A stretch of 64,000 nucleotides of DNA from Hymenobacter sp. 5317J-9 (GCF_022921075.1 NZ_CP095050.1:2170001-2234000), one strand, 5' to 3'; positions 51,889 to 61,894 are shown, counted from the first letter of the stretch. Numbers and translations: made by a program. Notes: generated by a model from the letters alone, not told the origin.

Positions 51889-52746
51889 ATGAAACACTTC
51901 GCCTCATTCCTTGCCACGGCTTTGCTGCTGGCCACGGCCGCCCAGGCCCAGACCAAGCTCACGGCGCCGCCCCTGAGCCCCACCACGCGCATTCACCAAA
52001 ACTTTTCTACTTCCTACATCGACCTCACGTACTCGCGGCCGTCGCTGCGGGGGCGCACGGCCTTTGGCAGCCTCGTGCCCTTCGGCACGGTGTGGCGCAC
52101 GGGGGCCAACACCATCACCAAATTGCGCTTTGGCGAGGAAGTGAAAATCAACGGGCAAGCGGTGCCCGCCGGCGCCTACGCCCTGCTCACCATCCCCGAC
52201 GCCAAGGAATGGACCTTCATCCTGAACCGCGACACGGCCCAGTGGGGCAGCTATGAGTACAAGCCGGCCCTCGACGTGCTGCGCGTGAAAGCCAAGCCCA
52301 CCAAGCTAGCCGCGCCCGTCGAAACCATGTCATTATCGGTTGAAAACCTTCGCCCCAACGCCGCCGACCTCGTGGTGAGCTGGGACCGCACCCAAGTGGC
52401 CTTGCCCCTCACCGCCGACCCCGACCGCATGGTGATGGCCCAGATTGAGCAGGCCATGAAGGGTGAAAAGAAGCCCTACATCACCGCCGCCCAGTATTAC
52501 TACAACACCGGCAAAGACCTCACGCCCGCCATCGGCTGGGTCGATGAGGCCATCAAGGCCAGCCCCAGCTACTACGGCTACTACTGGAAAGCCAAACTGC
52601 TGCAGAAGCAGGGCAAAAGCAAAGAAGCCATCGAAGCCGCCAATAAGTCGTTGGAGCTGGTCAAATCCGACAAAAACGAAGTCTCTAAAGCCGAATACAC
52701 GCGCCTGAACCAAGAGGTGCTAGCCGCCGCGGGAGCGAAGAAATAG
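51889..52746 (+). CDS. DUF2911 protein with TPR-like tail
   Basis: 285 aa. Signal peptide (residues 1-19, ending AAQAQ), DUF2911 domain (about 25-165; YIDLTYSRPSLRGRTAFG, LVPFGTVWRTGANTITKLRF, WTFILNRDTAQWG are hallmark segments), and C-terminal TPR-like helices (about 215-280, KASPSYYGYYWKAKLLQKQG). Secreted protein of unknown function, common in Bacteroidota. CATCTTTG upstream is a near TAnnTTTG box (51875-51882). Confidence 0.87.
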   Translation: MKHFASFLATALLLATAAQAQTKLTAPPLSPTTRIHQNFSTSYIDLTYSRPSLRGRTAFGSLVPFGTVWRTGANTITKLRFGEEVKINGQAVPAGAYALLTIPDAKEWTFILNRDTAQWGSYEYKPALDVLRVKAKPTKLAAPVETMSLSVENLRPNAADLVVSWDRTQVALPLTADPDRMVMAQIEQAMKGEKKPYITAAQYYYNTGKDLTPAIGWVDEAIKASPSYYGYYWKAKLLQKQGKSKEAIEAANKSLELVKSDKNEVSKAEYTRLNQEVLAAAGAKK

Positions 52747-52760
52747 CTTATGCCAACCGC

Positions 52761-52794
52761 AAAAAGCCCCGTCAATCTTTTGGCGGGGCTTTTT
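52761..52794 (+). terminator. Terminator of the DUF2911 gene
   Basis: AAAAAGCCCCG / CGGGGCTTTTT stem with T run; can act in both directions between this gene and the convergent T9SS cargo gene. Confidence 0.88.
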
Positions 52795-52815
52795 TGTGCG
52801 TTTCCCGGCCGGGCG

Positions 52816-54540
52816 TCAGGGTTTCACCCAGCGGCCTCGCCAGGGCTGGCCCGCCACGGTGGTTTCAACGAGGTAGACTCCAGCCGCCAGCTGCGGGGCT
52901 TCCAGGGACAGCGTTGCCTCGCCGGCGGGCGCGTTCGTGGTCAGTTCCAGCACCAAGCGGCCGGTCAGGTCGCGCACCTGCACGGTCAAGAGCTGTGCCT
53001 TACTCAGCGGGAGGTGCAGCACGGGCGCTTCGGCCGGGTTGGGGCTGAGAGCCAGCGGCCGGGCGGCCGGCTGGCTGGCGCGGGTGCCCAGCACGCCCAG
53101 CGTGCCGTTGTCGCTAATGGTTTGGGCATAAATACCGTCGTCGGTGCGCTGGTCGGCCCACACGTTCACCAGCTGGCCGTTGGCGAAGGGCAGGGTCGAG
53201 TAATTCAGCTTGGGGCTGGCCACGCTGCTGAGCGCAACGTTGCCGCTGCCCGTGGGAAAAGCCGATTGCCCCAAGTAATTCACCTTGGTGGCCCACAGAG
53301 CGCGGGTGGTGGCGCTGGTGTTTTCGGAGTAGGTGATGATGAGGCCGGTGCCGGTGTCGCGCAGGCTTTGGGCCGAGTAGTAGCTGGCGCTCACGCTCAG
53401 TACGGGCACGCCGTTAGGCCCCAGCTGGGCGGCGCCCGTGGCCGGGTTGAGGCGCTGCACCGTGAAGCCGGAGTTGCTTTGCGTCGTATTGAGCTCGTTC
53501 ACCACGGCCCATACCTCGTTGCGGGCCGCCACGTATTGCAGCGAGCCGCCGATGCGGGCCGTGGCCGTGCCCGTCAGTAGTTCGGTGCCGGTGGGGCCCC
53601 AAGGCTGGCTGCCGTCGGCCAGGATGCGCTGGGCGTACATGTCGCCCAGCGTGGCGCTGGCCGGGTTGCCCGAGCCCAGCAGCACGTAGAAGCCGCCGCT
53701 GCCGTCGGGCACCAGCTCAGGGAAGGCCGCGAAGCCGATGGTTTTGTCGCTCACGCGTACCGGCGCGGCCCACACCGGCGCGCCCGTGGTACTAAACCGC
53801 TGGGCGAAGACCGTGGACACGCCCAGCCCACTGCCGGTTTCTTCCACGTACTGCATCACCACGTCGTCGGCCCCGAAGGCGTTGGTGGTCATGGCCACGA
53901 AGCCGGGGCGGCTGTAGCGCTTCACGGGGTCTTGCACGCGCTGCACGCCGCCCAGGGCCGTGCCCGTGGGCGAAAGCTTCTGAAACGACACCCATTTGCT
54001 GGCGTGCGCCGCATTGGCTGTGCCGCTGGAATTCCACCCAATAACCACGTTGTTGCCGAACGTGACCCCGATGCTGGGCGACAACCCGGAGGTGGCGTCG
54101 GCATCAAGCAGCGCAATGCCGTTGGCGCCCCAGAGCTGCTGCCCGGTGGGCGAAATCTTGTAGGCCACGCACTGGTTGGCGCCCGTGCGCGTGTCCTGAA
54201 ACGCCAGGATGGCGTTGCCCGCGTTATCGGTTTTGAGGTCGTAGCGGTAAAGGGCGGTGCCCTGGGGCTGGTTGCTCACCAGCAGGCCGGCCGTGCCCAG
54301 CTGGGGCCGCCCGTTCACGTCGAGCAGCTGCAGGCGCATCTGGTAGTTGGTGGTGGCCACGGTCTCGAACCACGACACCCAGGTGCCGCCGTTCGGGGCC
54401 GGCGAGATGCGGGGAGTGACCTCGCCAGTGCCCGCTACGTCGCGCACGGCCAGGTTTTGCGCGGGGTTGGGGTTCCATTGCGCCCGCGCCGGCAGGGCAC
54501 CGAGCGCAAGAACCAGATACGGGAGTACAAGTCGTTTCAT
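52816..54540 (-). CDS. T9SS type A-sorted secreted protein
   Basis: 574 aa. Sec signal peptide (residues 1-20, ending PARAQ). The body is a series of beta-propeller-like blades (NYQMRLQLLDVNGRP, NAGNAILAFQDTRTGANQ, DGSGGFYVLLGSGNP and similar). The C-terminus (about 490-574) is a type A sorting domain: LSPNPAEAPVLHLPLSKAQ, VRDLTGRLVLEL, LAAGVYLVETTVAG. It should cross the outer membrane through the type IX system and remain surface-bound or be released. No catalytic motif is visible. Confidence 0.9.
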   Translation of the reverse strand: MKRLVLPYLVLALGALPARAQWNPNPAQNLAVRDVAGTGEVTPRISPAPNGGTWVSWFETVATTNYQMRLQLLDVNGRPQLGTAGLLVSNQPQGTALYRYDLKTDNAGNAILAFQDTRTGANQCVAYKISPTGQQLWGANGIALLDADATSGLSPSIGVTFGNNVVIGWNSSGTANAAHASKWVSFQKLSPTGTALGGVQRVQDPVKRYSRPGFVAMTTNAFGADDVVMQYVEETGSGLGVSTVFAQRFSTTGAPVWAAPVRVSDKTIGFAAFPELVPDGSGGFYVLLGSGNPASATLGDMYAQRILADGSQPWGPTGTELLTGTATARIGGSLQYVAARNEVWAVVNELNTTQSNSGFTVQRLNPATGAAQLGPNGVPVLSVSASYYSAQSLRDTGTGLIITYSENTSATTRALWATKVNYLGQSAFPTGSGNVALSSVASPKLNYSTLPFANGQLVNVWADQRTDDGIYAQTISDNGTLGVLGTRASQPAARPLALSPNPAEAPVLHLPLSKAQLLTVQVRDLTGRLVLELTTNAPAGEATLSLEAPQLAAGVYLVETTVAGQPWRGRWVKP

Positions 54541-54654
54541 AGAAAAGAGGGTTGGATAGAGTCAAAATAAAACTTGAATAGGTCAATATTGCTGAAAATA
54601 ACGGCTTTGCCAATACGGGTGTCCCGAACCTGAAACGCGGCTTTTCTGAGACCC

Positions 54655-54694
54655 ACAAAAAAGCCGCGCCGCAACTGAATGCGGCGCGGCTTCC
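54655..54694 (-). terminator. Terminator of the slipin gene
   Basis: Perfect 12-bp stem AAGCCGCGCCGC (54661-54672) / GCGGCGCGGCTT (54681-54692) followed on the minus strand by a T-rich run. Confidence 0.88.
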
Positions 54695-54712
54695 GGCTGA
54701 TGACAACGACGT

Positions 54713-55474
54713 TTACGGCTTCTCCTGCGTCACCATTTGGGTGAAGCTTTTGGCGGCGTTCGTGAACTCGGAAGGGATGAGCACCACCGTCGTGGTGTTG
54801 TTGTCGATGCCGATTTCGGAGAGCATCTGCATGCGGCGCAGCTCCAGGGCAATGGGGCTTTCCTCCATTTGCTTGGCGCCCTGCGTGAGCTTGATGCTCG
54901 CTTCCAGCTCGGCCTCGGCCTTGATGATGCGGGCGCGCTTCTCGCGAATGGCCTCGGCCTCGCGCGCCATGGCCCGCTGCATGGACTCCGGAATTTCCAC
55001 GTCTTTTATTTCGACCATTTCCACGCTCACGCCCCAGTTTTCGGTGGCGGCGTCCACAATCTGCAGCAGCGCGGAGTTGATTTGCTGGCGCTCGCGCAGC
55101 ACCTCGTCCAGCTGGTGCTGGCCGATGATGTTGCGCAGCGCCGTGACCGACAATTGGTAAACCGCCTGGTTGAAGTTGGCCACTTTAATGATGGCATCGG
55201 CCGGGTTCACCACCCGAAACCACAGCACGGCGTTCACCTTGATGGTCACGCTGTCCTTGGTGATGGTTTCCTGCTGCTCCAAATCCACCGTTTTGGTGCG
55301 GATATCAATGGTTTGCTGGCGTTCCAGAATCGGAATTATCCAGTACAGCCCCGGGCCGCGCGTGCCCACAAACCGGCCCAGCCGAAACACAATGGCCCGC
55401 TCGTATTCCTGCGCAATGCGCAGGCCGGAGAGGAGAACGGCGACAACGATGAGAACGATGATGAGCGGAGACAT
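54713..55474 (-). CDS. Slipin/stomatin-like SPFH protein
   Basis: 253 aa. One N-terminal membrane helix (residues about 2-20) then an SPFH/Band-7 domain (YERAIVFRLGRFVGTRGPGLYWIIP, TITKDSVTIKVNAVLWFRVVNP) and a charged coiled-coil (AMAREAEAIREKRARIIKAEAELEAS). Forms oligomeric membrane scaffolds. The usual NfeD partner protease gene is not next to it here, so it is probably a type with solitary role. Confidence 0.93.
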   Translation of the reverse strand: MSPLIIVLIVVAVLLSGLRIAQEYERAIVFRLGRFVGTRGPGLYWIIPILERQQTIDIRTKTVDLEQQETITKDSVTIKVNAVLWFRVVNPADAIIKVANFNQAVYQLSVTALRNIIGQHQLDEVLRERQQINSALLQIVDAATENWGVSVEMVEIKDVEIPESMQRAMAREAEAIREKRARIIKAEAELEASIKLTQGAKQMEESPIALELRRMQMLSEIGIDNNTTTVVLIPSEFTNAAKSFTQMVTQEKP

Positions 55475-55590
55475 GATGATGTAAGGTTAGTGCCATGCAT
55501 CTATCGCAAAACGTTATTAGGAATTACAAGTTTATCCTGTCATCATCAGGGTTGAAGTCGGCCCGTCCGTTCATCTTGCCTCTTTAAAAC

Positions 55591-56286
55591 TTATTGAAAA
55601 TTGATAACTGTCGTATCGTTGTAAAGCACAGTCCGATACATATCGTGCCAGGTTTCATCACGGAATTCCACGTTGCCTGAATTTAGCCGCACGCGGTTAG
55701 CCGTTAGTTTGACGAAACGGTAATACCGGTTTGGCAACAACTTAACGGTTCTGGTAAATGCAACCTGCTGCCGTGTTTTGACAGAGTCGCTAAAAAAAGA
55801 ACCCCTGAAATCATTGCCTTTTTGGTCCCAGACAATGAAGAAAAATTCAATATCGGTTTTGCCGTCTTTCCTTGAATTGGCGTTTATTGTAACCGTTTTG
55901 TAAGGCGTAACCTCGAAATTCAGCTGATTAACGACGCCCCGACGGGCTTCTAGGCCATCGGACCCTGGAGGAGTGTTCAGGCAATACAGGTTCTCAGTGC
56001 TTTTTACTAATGCTAAATATTCTCCTTTATCGGAGGGTTCAAACGTGAGTCTATAGTGGCCCGCCGCATCGGTAAGTACCGATGTCACCGAATCGGAGCG
56101 GGTGGCGCCAAATGCCCCGTACAGGTAGCGGCGCACGGAAACGCGAACCATTCCCATTGCTTGGCCGGTGTATCTGTTTTTTACCGTTCCCTCGACTATG
56201 GTAAAAATTGGGCCATTATCGAAGTTGCAGGCCGAAACCGATAAGAGAATGGCTAAGCGGCAGAGGTAAGAACGAGTTTTATTCAT
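55591..56286 (-). CDS. Hypothetical lipoprotein with CarboxypepD_reg-like domain
   Basis: 231 aa from ATG 56286. Lipoprotein signal with lipobox SVSAC near residue 20. Residues about 30-120 look like a carboxypeptidase-regulatory/transthyretin-like beta domain (VEGTVKNRYTGQAMGMVRVSV, TDAAGHYRLTFEPSDKG). The C-terminal half is beta-rich with no known motif. The gene is lower in GC than its neighbours. Surface or periplasmic binding role possible; function unknown. Confidence 0.75.
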   Translation of the reverse strand: MNKTRSYLCRLAILLSVSACNFDNGPIFTIVEGTVKNRYTGQAMGMVRVSVRRYLYGAFGATRSDSVTSVLTDAAGHYRLTFEPSDKGEYLALVKSTENLYCLNTPPGSDGLEARRGVVNQLNFEVTPYKTVTINANSRKDGKTDIEFFFIVWDQKGNDFRGSFFSDSVKTRQQVAFTRTVKLLPNRYYRFVKLTANRVRLNSGNVEFRDETWHDMYRTVLYNDTTVINFQ

Positions 56287-56365
56287 AGCCAAGCTTTGTT
56301 GAAACGTGCGTTGTTGTGTTACAACATCGTTGAAAAAGTAGTGCCTTCGCTAACAAGAGTCGGTC

Positions 56366-57724
56366 TTACCGCCCCACCACCGGCAGCACGGCCACGCTCT
56401 CGTGCCCGGCGGCATCAACCGAGGCCACGCCGAAAATGAAATTGTCCTTGCTGATGGGCAAGTCGGCCGTGGTGTCGCTCACCGGGAAGCGCTGCTGCCA
56501 CTGCGGAGCGCTGGTTTCGCGCACCAGCACCACGTAGCCGCTGGGCTTGGGGCCGGCCGCCGGCGCCTGCCAGCGCAGCTCGGTGCGGTTGGTGAGGTTG
56601 GCGGTGAGTACTTCGACCTTGGCCGGGGCGGCGGGGGCCAGCGCCAGCGCCGCCATGGTGGCGAGGTTGATGCTGGCGTTGCGGCGCAGGTAGGCGTAGT
56701 CCACGCCCTCGGGGGTGTCGCCGTAGGCGCGGCCCTTTTCGGTGCGCAGGTCCTGGTGCTGGTGGGTGAAGTCCTCGTTCATCTCGGTGAAGCGGACGGC
56801 GGCAAAGCCCTGCTGGTTGAAGGGCGTGTGGTCGCCGCCGCGCAGGAAACGGTCGGGGCGGTACTCCAGGGCCACTTTGTGGCCGCGGCCGTAGAGCTGG
56901 GCCGTGCGCTGAATGTAGCGGGCCAGCTGGCGGCTGGGCGCGTCGTTTTCGGAGCTGAGCTGGCGGCGGATGCGGGCCTGCTCGGGCGTTTCGTTGGCCG
57001 GCACACCTTCGCTGAACACCCGCACCTGCGTGGCGTCGCTGATTTCGGGGTCGAAGCCGTGCGAGTTGCCCACGATGTCGTTGTTGAGCATGGCAATCAG
57101 GTTCCAGCCTTCCTTTTTGGCGCGCTCGGCCAGGTGGCCGGAGCCGTAGAGGCCCTGCTCTTCGCCCTGCACGGCCACGAATTTGAGGGTGCAGGGGAAT
57201 TTCTGGCCGGCCAGCACGCGGGCCAGCTCCATCACCAGCACGGTGCCCGAGCCGTCGTCGTTGGCGCCGGGCGCGTCGGCGGTGGCGTTCATCACGTCAC
57301 TCACGCGCGAGTCGATGTGGCCGCTCACCAGAATCACGCGGGTGTCGGCGGGGTCGGTGCCGGGCAGGGTGGCCAGCACGTTGGCCATCAGCACGGGTTT
57401 GTTGATGCGGCGGCCGTCGGGCTTCACCGTGAAAGTGTCCATCTCCACGGTCATGCGACCGCCACCGGCTTTGCTGTATTTCAGGAACTCGTCGCGCACC
57501 CAGTTGCGGGCCGCGCCAATGCCACGCGTGGGGCTTTGCGTGTCGCTCAGCGTGTGCCGCGTGCCGAACGAAACCAGCTTGCGAATGTCGGCCTCCAGGT
57601 TCTTGGCCGAGATTTCATCCACCAGCTTTTGGATTTTGGGGTCGGCCGGGGGCAGGAGCGAAGCGGGCTTGGTTTGGGCCAGGGCCGCGAAGGGCGCGAG
57701 CAGGAGGAGCGAGGCGAGTTTCAT
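56366..57724 (-). CDS. M28-family zinc aminopeptidase
   Basis: 452 aa. Signal peptide (residues 1-16, ending AALAQ). Zinc-site residues of M28 appear in order: ILVSGHIDSR, PGANDDGSGTVLV, VQGEEQGLYGSGH (general base and ligand Glu), MLNNDIVGNS, and the final His in GGDHTPFNQQGFAAV. The last 90 residues form a fibronectin type III-like beta sandwich (LTANLTNRTELRWQAP). Secreted exopeptidase. Confidence 0.93.
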   Translation of the reverse strand: MKLASLLLLAPFAALAQTKPASLLPPADPKIQKLVDEISAKNLEADIRKLVSFGTRHTLSDTQSPTRGIGAARNWVRDEFLKYSKAGGGRMTVEMDTFTVKPDGRRINKPVLMANVLATLPGTDPADTRVILVSGHIDSRVSDVMNATADAPGANDDGSGTVLVMELARVLAGQKFPCTLKFVAVQGEEQGLYGSGHLAERAKKEGWNLIAMLNNDIVGNSHGFDPEISDATQVRVFSEGVPANETPEQARIRRQLSSENDAPSRQLARYIQRTAQLYGRGHKVALEYRPDRFLRGGDHTPFNQQGFAAVRFTEMNEDFTHQHQDLRTEKGRAYGDTPEGVDYAYLRRNASINLATMAALALAPAAPAKVEVLTANLTNRTELRWQAPAAGPKPSGYVVLVRETSAPQWQQRFPVSDTTADLPISKDNFIFGVASVDAAGHESVAVLPVVGR

Positions 57725-57765
57725 GCGGGGAAGGTAGGGTGGGACATAGGAAGAAAAACAAAAAA

Positions 57766-57862
57766 GAACGTCATGCTGAGCGAAGTCGAAGCATCTCGCG
57801 TGCCGCAGTAATCAAGTTACTTGCGCGGTAGAGATGCTTCGACTTCGCTCAGCATGACGTTC
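57766..57862. repeat. Dispersed extragenic palindrome, family A, copy 6
   Basis: Arms GAACGTCATGCTGAGCGAAG... from 57766 and its complement to 57862, near-perfect, loop AT-richer. It lies in the 5' region of the M28 gene, between it and the SseB-like gene. Confidence 0.9.
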
Positions 57863-57882
57863 TTCATCACCTGAGCTGAGGC

Positions 57883-58815
57883 TTACGCCTTCTGATAGAA
57901 CGGCTCTATCGTGCGGAAATACGGGTTCACGCCTTCCTCGGAATTTGGGTCCAGCAGCATCAGGTCCACAAACTGGTAGGCATTGGTCTGGCCTTGCAGC
58001 ACGGGGCCCAGGTTCTGCATGAAGCTCGGGTCGGAGTTGTTGCTGATGAAGGCCAGCAGCAGGCGCGGCACGTCGGGGTTGTCGGCGAGCTGCATCTGAG
58101 CCAGGTAGGCACTCTCGATGTGCGACTCGGTAGCGGCCCAGGCGGCAATGGCGTCGGCCACGGCCTGCGGGTACTCGGCGGGCTGGCTGAGCAGCACCTG
58201 CGCGTCGCCGCCGGCCGGCGAGAGCGGGCCGGTGAGCTGGCCCGAGAGCAGGGCGGCCAACTCGTCTTTAGGCAGCAGCTTGCCGGCGGGCGAGAAGGGA
58301 TTCAGCACGCAGTCCTGGCCCTGCACCATCTGGAAAAAGGCGTGGCCGGGCAGGCGCACGTAGCTCATGGGCGGGTGCTCCATATCGCCGTCGGTGAGGC
58401 GCGGCACGGAGGAGAAGATGGGCAGCTTGCCGTCGTTGAGCACCTGCAGCTGGATTTCCTGGCCTTCGTTGAGCACCACTTCGCCGGGCTCCATACCGTC
58501 GGTTGGGGCCAGAATCATCAGGATTTCTTCCTGCAGCAGGGCTTGGTAGAAGGCGGGGCGGGCGTTTTCGTCGGTAGCAGCCAGCAGCAGGAGCTGCTCG
58601 AGCACGTTCTCGGGCTCGAAGGGCAGCGGCATCGGCTCCGGAATTTGATACACGGGGGCGGGGGCCACGGGCTCTACGGGGGCCACGAACTTGGAGCCCT
58701 GGTAGCGCGGCCCGGAGGCGGATTTGTCGGCGGGTGCGCCGGCCGGGGAGCCGGTGGAAGCGGGAGTGGCCGGGGTGTCGGCGGGTTTATTTTTCAGGAA
58801 GTCAAACAGGCCCAT
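57883..58815 (-). CDS. SseB-like protein
   Basis: 310 aa from ATG 58815 (GLFDFLKNKPAD start). A Pro/Ala-rich linker (about 10-65) precedes an SseB N-terminal-type domain (about 70-190; LLLLAATDENARPAFYQALLQEEILMI, LPIFSSVPRLTDG, LPGHAFFQMVQGQDCVLNPFS) and a C-terminal domain (200-310). SseB overproduction raises serine tolerance in E. coli; biochemical role unknown. The open frame beyond 58815 lacks family character. Confidence 0.75.
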   Translation of the reverse strand: MGLFDFLKNKPADTPATPASTGSPAGAPADKSASGPRYQGSKFVAPVEPVAPAPVYQIPEPMPLPFEPENVLEQLLLLAATDENARPAFYQALLQEEILMILAPTDGMEPGEVVLNEGQEIQLQVLNDGKLPIFSSVPRLTDGDMEHPPMSYVRLPGHAFFQMVQGQDCVLNPFSPAGKLLPKDELAALLSGQLTGPLSPAGGDAQVLLSQPAEYPQAVADAIAAWAATESHIESAYLAQMQLADNPDVPRLLLAFISNNSDPSFMQNLGPVLQGQTNAYQFVDLMLLDPNSEEGVNPYFRTIEPFYQKA

Positions 58816-58918
58816 ATCGGATAAGAATGCAAGTGAATTGGGGTGCAATCTACGGCGAAAAACGGGTTTGGCAGGGGCGAAATGCGGGCAGAAATGGATT
58901 TGCTTCCACAAAAAAGTG

Positions 58919-59096
58919 CGTCATGCTGAGCAGAGTCGAAGCATCTCTACCGCGTCACCTGTCATCCTGAGCGCAGCGAAGGACCTTCTCACGATAGAAA
59001 CCATCCAATCGTGAGAAGGTCCTTCGCTGCGCTCAGGATGACAGGCGTTTTGATTACTGCCCCGCGGGAGATGCTTCGGCTGCGCGCAGCATGACC
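58919..59096. repeat. Composite: family B palindrome inserted in a family A palindrome
   Basis: Outer family A arms run from 58919 (TCATGCTGAGCAGAGTCGAA) and to 59096. Between them lies a complete family B element, 58959-59044, with perfect 37-bp arms (58959-58995 and 59008-59044) and a 12-bp loop. GCGT occurs on both sides of the insert, close to the junctions, as a possible short target duplication. It occupies most of the 304-bp gap between the SseB-like and cytochrome genes. Confidence 0.93.
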
Positions 59097-59119
59097 GTCC
59101 TGCGTTTTTGCATTTCCCG

Positions 59120-59545
59120 CTACTGCGCCCGGCAGGCCTCCAATTGCTGCTCCACTTCCCGGATGGTGCGGGGCGAAGCGCTGTTGCCCCAGTGCGTCTC
59201 GATGAAATTCAGCAGGTTGGTGAGCTGGGCGGGGCTCAGGGCTTTGTTGCCGGGCATCACGTTGTGGTAGCCCACGCCGTTGACGACGATGACCTCGTTC
59301 TGGCCCTGGCGCAGCAGGCAAGGCAGCTCGGCGCGGTGGTCCACTAGGTAGTCGGCCCCGGCCAGGGGCGGAATCAGACGGCCCAGACCCTGGCCCTGCT
59401 CGCCGTGGCAGCCCGCGCAGTGCTGGGCATACAGCTTCTCGCCCTGGTGGCGGTTGTTGCTAAAGCAGCTTTGTTGGAGCAGCGCCGCCAGCAGGGCCAG
59501 CGCCGCGCCCAGCGCGCTGGCCGGCCGGGCAAGGGCCGGCCTCAT
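59120..59545 (-). CDS. c-type cytochrome lipoprotein
   Basis: 141 aa. Lipobox LQQSC at about residue 27, single heme site C43-A-G-C46-H47 and likely axial Met97 in HNVMPGN. Small periplasmic monoheme electron carrier. Its ATG overlaps the stop of the SCO gene (59542-59545), so the two are translationally coupled. Two other cysteines (in LPCLL and EACRA) may form a disulfide. Confidence 0.92.
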   Translation of the reverse strand: MRPALARPASALGAALALLAALLQQSCFSNNRHQGEKLYAQHCAGCHGEQGQGLGRLIPPLAGADYLVDHRAELPCLLRQGQNEVIVVNGVGYHNVMPGNKALSPAQLTNLLNFIETHWGNSASPRTIREVEQQLEACRAQ

Positions 59546-60234
59546 TTCCGGGCCACGCCGGGCTGGCGGCTGTCGATTTCGGCCAGCAACACGGGCAGCT
59601 CCACCAGCAGGCGGTCCACTTCTTTGGGATTGAGGCTGTCGTAGAGGCCGCGCACGTGGCCCTGGTCATCCACGAGGGCGAAGGTGCCGTTGTGGGCGAA
59701 ACCGCCCGGGGCCTGCTTGTCGGGCAGCGCGGCCGTGAAGTAGGCCTGGGCCAGCTGGAACACGGTGTCGCGGGCGGTGGGCTCGCCGTGGGCGCCGGTG
59801 GTGGCAAAGTGCCAGTTGCGGGCCGTGCCCACGCCCAGGCGCTCGGCGTAGTCGCGCAGCACCGGAATGGAGTCGTGGGCCGGGTCGATGGTGTGCGAGA
59901 GGAACGCCAGCCGCTTATCCTGGCCAAATTTCTTGTACACTTTCAGCATCTCGGCCTGCATTTTGGGGCAGATGCCGGGACAAGTGGCGAAGAAGAAATC
60001 GGCCACGTAGGCCCGGCCGGCGAAGCTTTGGTTGGTGAGCACCTGGCCGAACTGGTCGGTGAGGCGGAAGGCGGGCACGGTGGCAAACACGGTGTCGGCC
60101 GGGCCGCCGTCGGCGCGGGGGCGCACGTCGCGCTCGCCCATGATGGGCAGCTTAGCAGCTTCTTTGGGCGCCTCGGTGCAGGCGGTGAGGAGGGCAGCCG
60201 CCAGGGCAGGCAGCAACAGCAGGCGTTTCAACAT
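59542..60234 (-). CDS. SCO-family copper/redox protein
   Basis: 230 aa. Lipobox LTAC (Cys19), thioredoxin fold with copper site C85-P-G-I-C89 and distal His181 (AHNGTFALVDDQG). SCO proteins deliver copper or reduce the CuA site of cytochrome c oxidase. It is coupled to a c-type cytochrome gene and follows a small lipoprotein gene 8 bp upstream, a layout repeated in many Bacteroidota. Confidence 0.93.
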   Translation of the reverse strand: MLKRLLLLPALAAALLTACTEAPKEAAKLPIMGERDVRPRADGGPADTVFATVPAFRLTDQFGQVLTNQSFAGRAYVADFFFATCPGICPKMQAEMLKVYKKFGQDKRLAFLSHTIDPAHDSIPVLRDYAERLGVGTARNWHFATTGAHGEPTARDTVFQLAQAYFTAALPDKQAPGGFAHNGTFALVDDQGHVRGLYDSLNPKEVDRLLVELPVLLAEIDSRQPGVARK

Positions 60235-60242
60235 GCGGAGGG

Positions 60243-60689
60243 TTAGTTAGAAGCGGGGGCCACGTCGCCGGCGGCGGGGTGCTCGGTGGTGAAGCGCCGG
60301 GCCGAGTCGAGCGTGGCGCGGTATTGCCGGCTCACGCCCGCCAATATTTCTTGCTGCTGGCGGAAGTAGGTCACGCGGGCGGCCGGGGCGGCCGTGGTGT
60401 CGGGGGCTTTGTAGTTGTGCATCCAGTCCATCATGGCCGCATCGGCGGCCAGCAGGCCGTGGATGTAGGGCGCGGCGGCTTCGGTGTGGTAGCCCGAGAG
60501 CTTGGCCTTGTACTCGTACAGCTTGCTGGTTTCGGCCATCAGCGAGTCGTGGCGGTTCATGAGGGCCATTTCGGCGGCCGAGGCGTCGGAGGGGGCGCCG
60601 TTTTCGCCAATGGGGCGGTTGGGCGAGGAGCAGGCCGCAGCCAGGGCCACCAGCGCCAGCGGGAGGACGTTTTTCAAGGAAATATTCAC
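60243..60689 (-). CDS. Small lipoprotein of the SCO operon
   Basis: 148 aa from GTG 60689, chosen because it directly gives a lipoprotein signal (KNVLPLALVALAAAC). The longer frame from 60824 is Phe/Pro-rich without family character. The mature part is helical (AEMALMNRHDSLMAETSKLYEYKAKL, then PAARVTYFRQQQEILAGVSRQYRA). Proteins of this shape next to SCO genes are often labelled viral A-type inclusion-like; there is no real functional assignment. Located 8 bp upstream of the SCO gene, so co-transcribed. Confidence 0.75.
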   Translation of the reverse strand: MNISLKNVLPLALVALAAACSSPNRPIGENGAPSDASAAEMALMNRHDSLMAETSKLYEYKAKLSGYHTEAAAPYIHGLLAADAAMMDWMHNYKAPDTTAAPAARVTYFRQQQEILAGVSRQYRATLDSARRFTTEHPAAGDVAPASN

Positions 60690-60904
60690 GGGGCAAAGGT
60701 ACGGCCGGCGGGCGTGTCGGCAGGATGAAGCCTGACTGCTACCAGGCGGCAGCGGAAAGAAGATGAACGTGGCAGTTGAGCGAAAAGTGAACGGAAAGAA
60801 CGAAGTGACAAAAATCAAACCCACGGCCTGACCGGTTTACCAAGTCATTGCGTAGAGCCAGCAGGCACTGCCTGCTATCAACCAACTACGCTCCGTTTCG
60901 CTTT

Positions 60905-61894
<990 letters not shown>

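Noticed and set aside
56402..57811. 469-codon plus-strand frame opposite the M28 peptidase
   Set aside because: Shadow frame, Val/Gly/His-rich, no motif; it also runs into a family A palindrome.
3893..59096. CRISPR array made of the repeated palindromes
   Set aside because: Copies are kilobases apart, are themselves inverted repeats, have no regular spacers and no cas genes are present.
58919..59096. Insertion sequence
   Set aside because: No transposase frame exists within the element; it is a non-coding composite palindrome.
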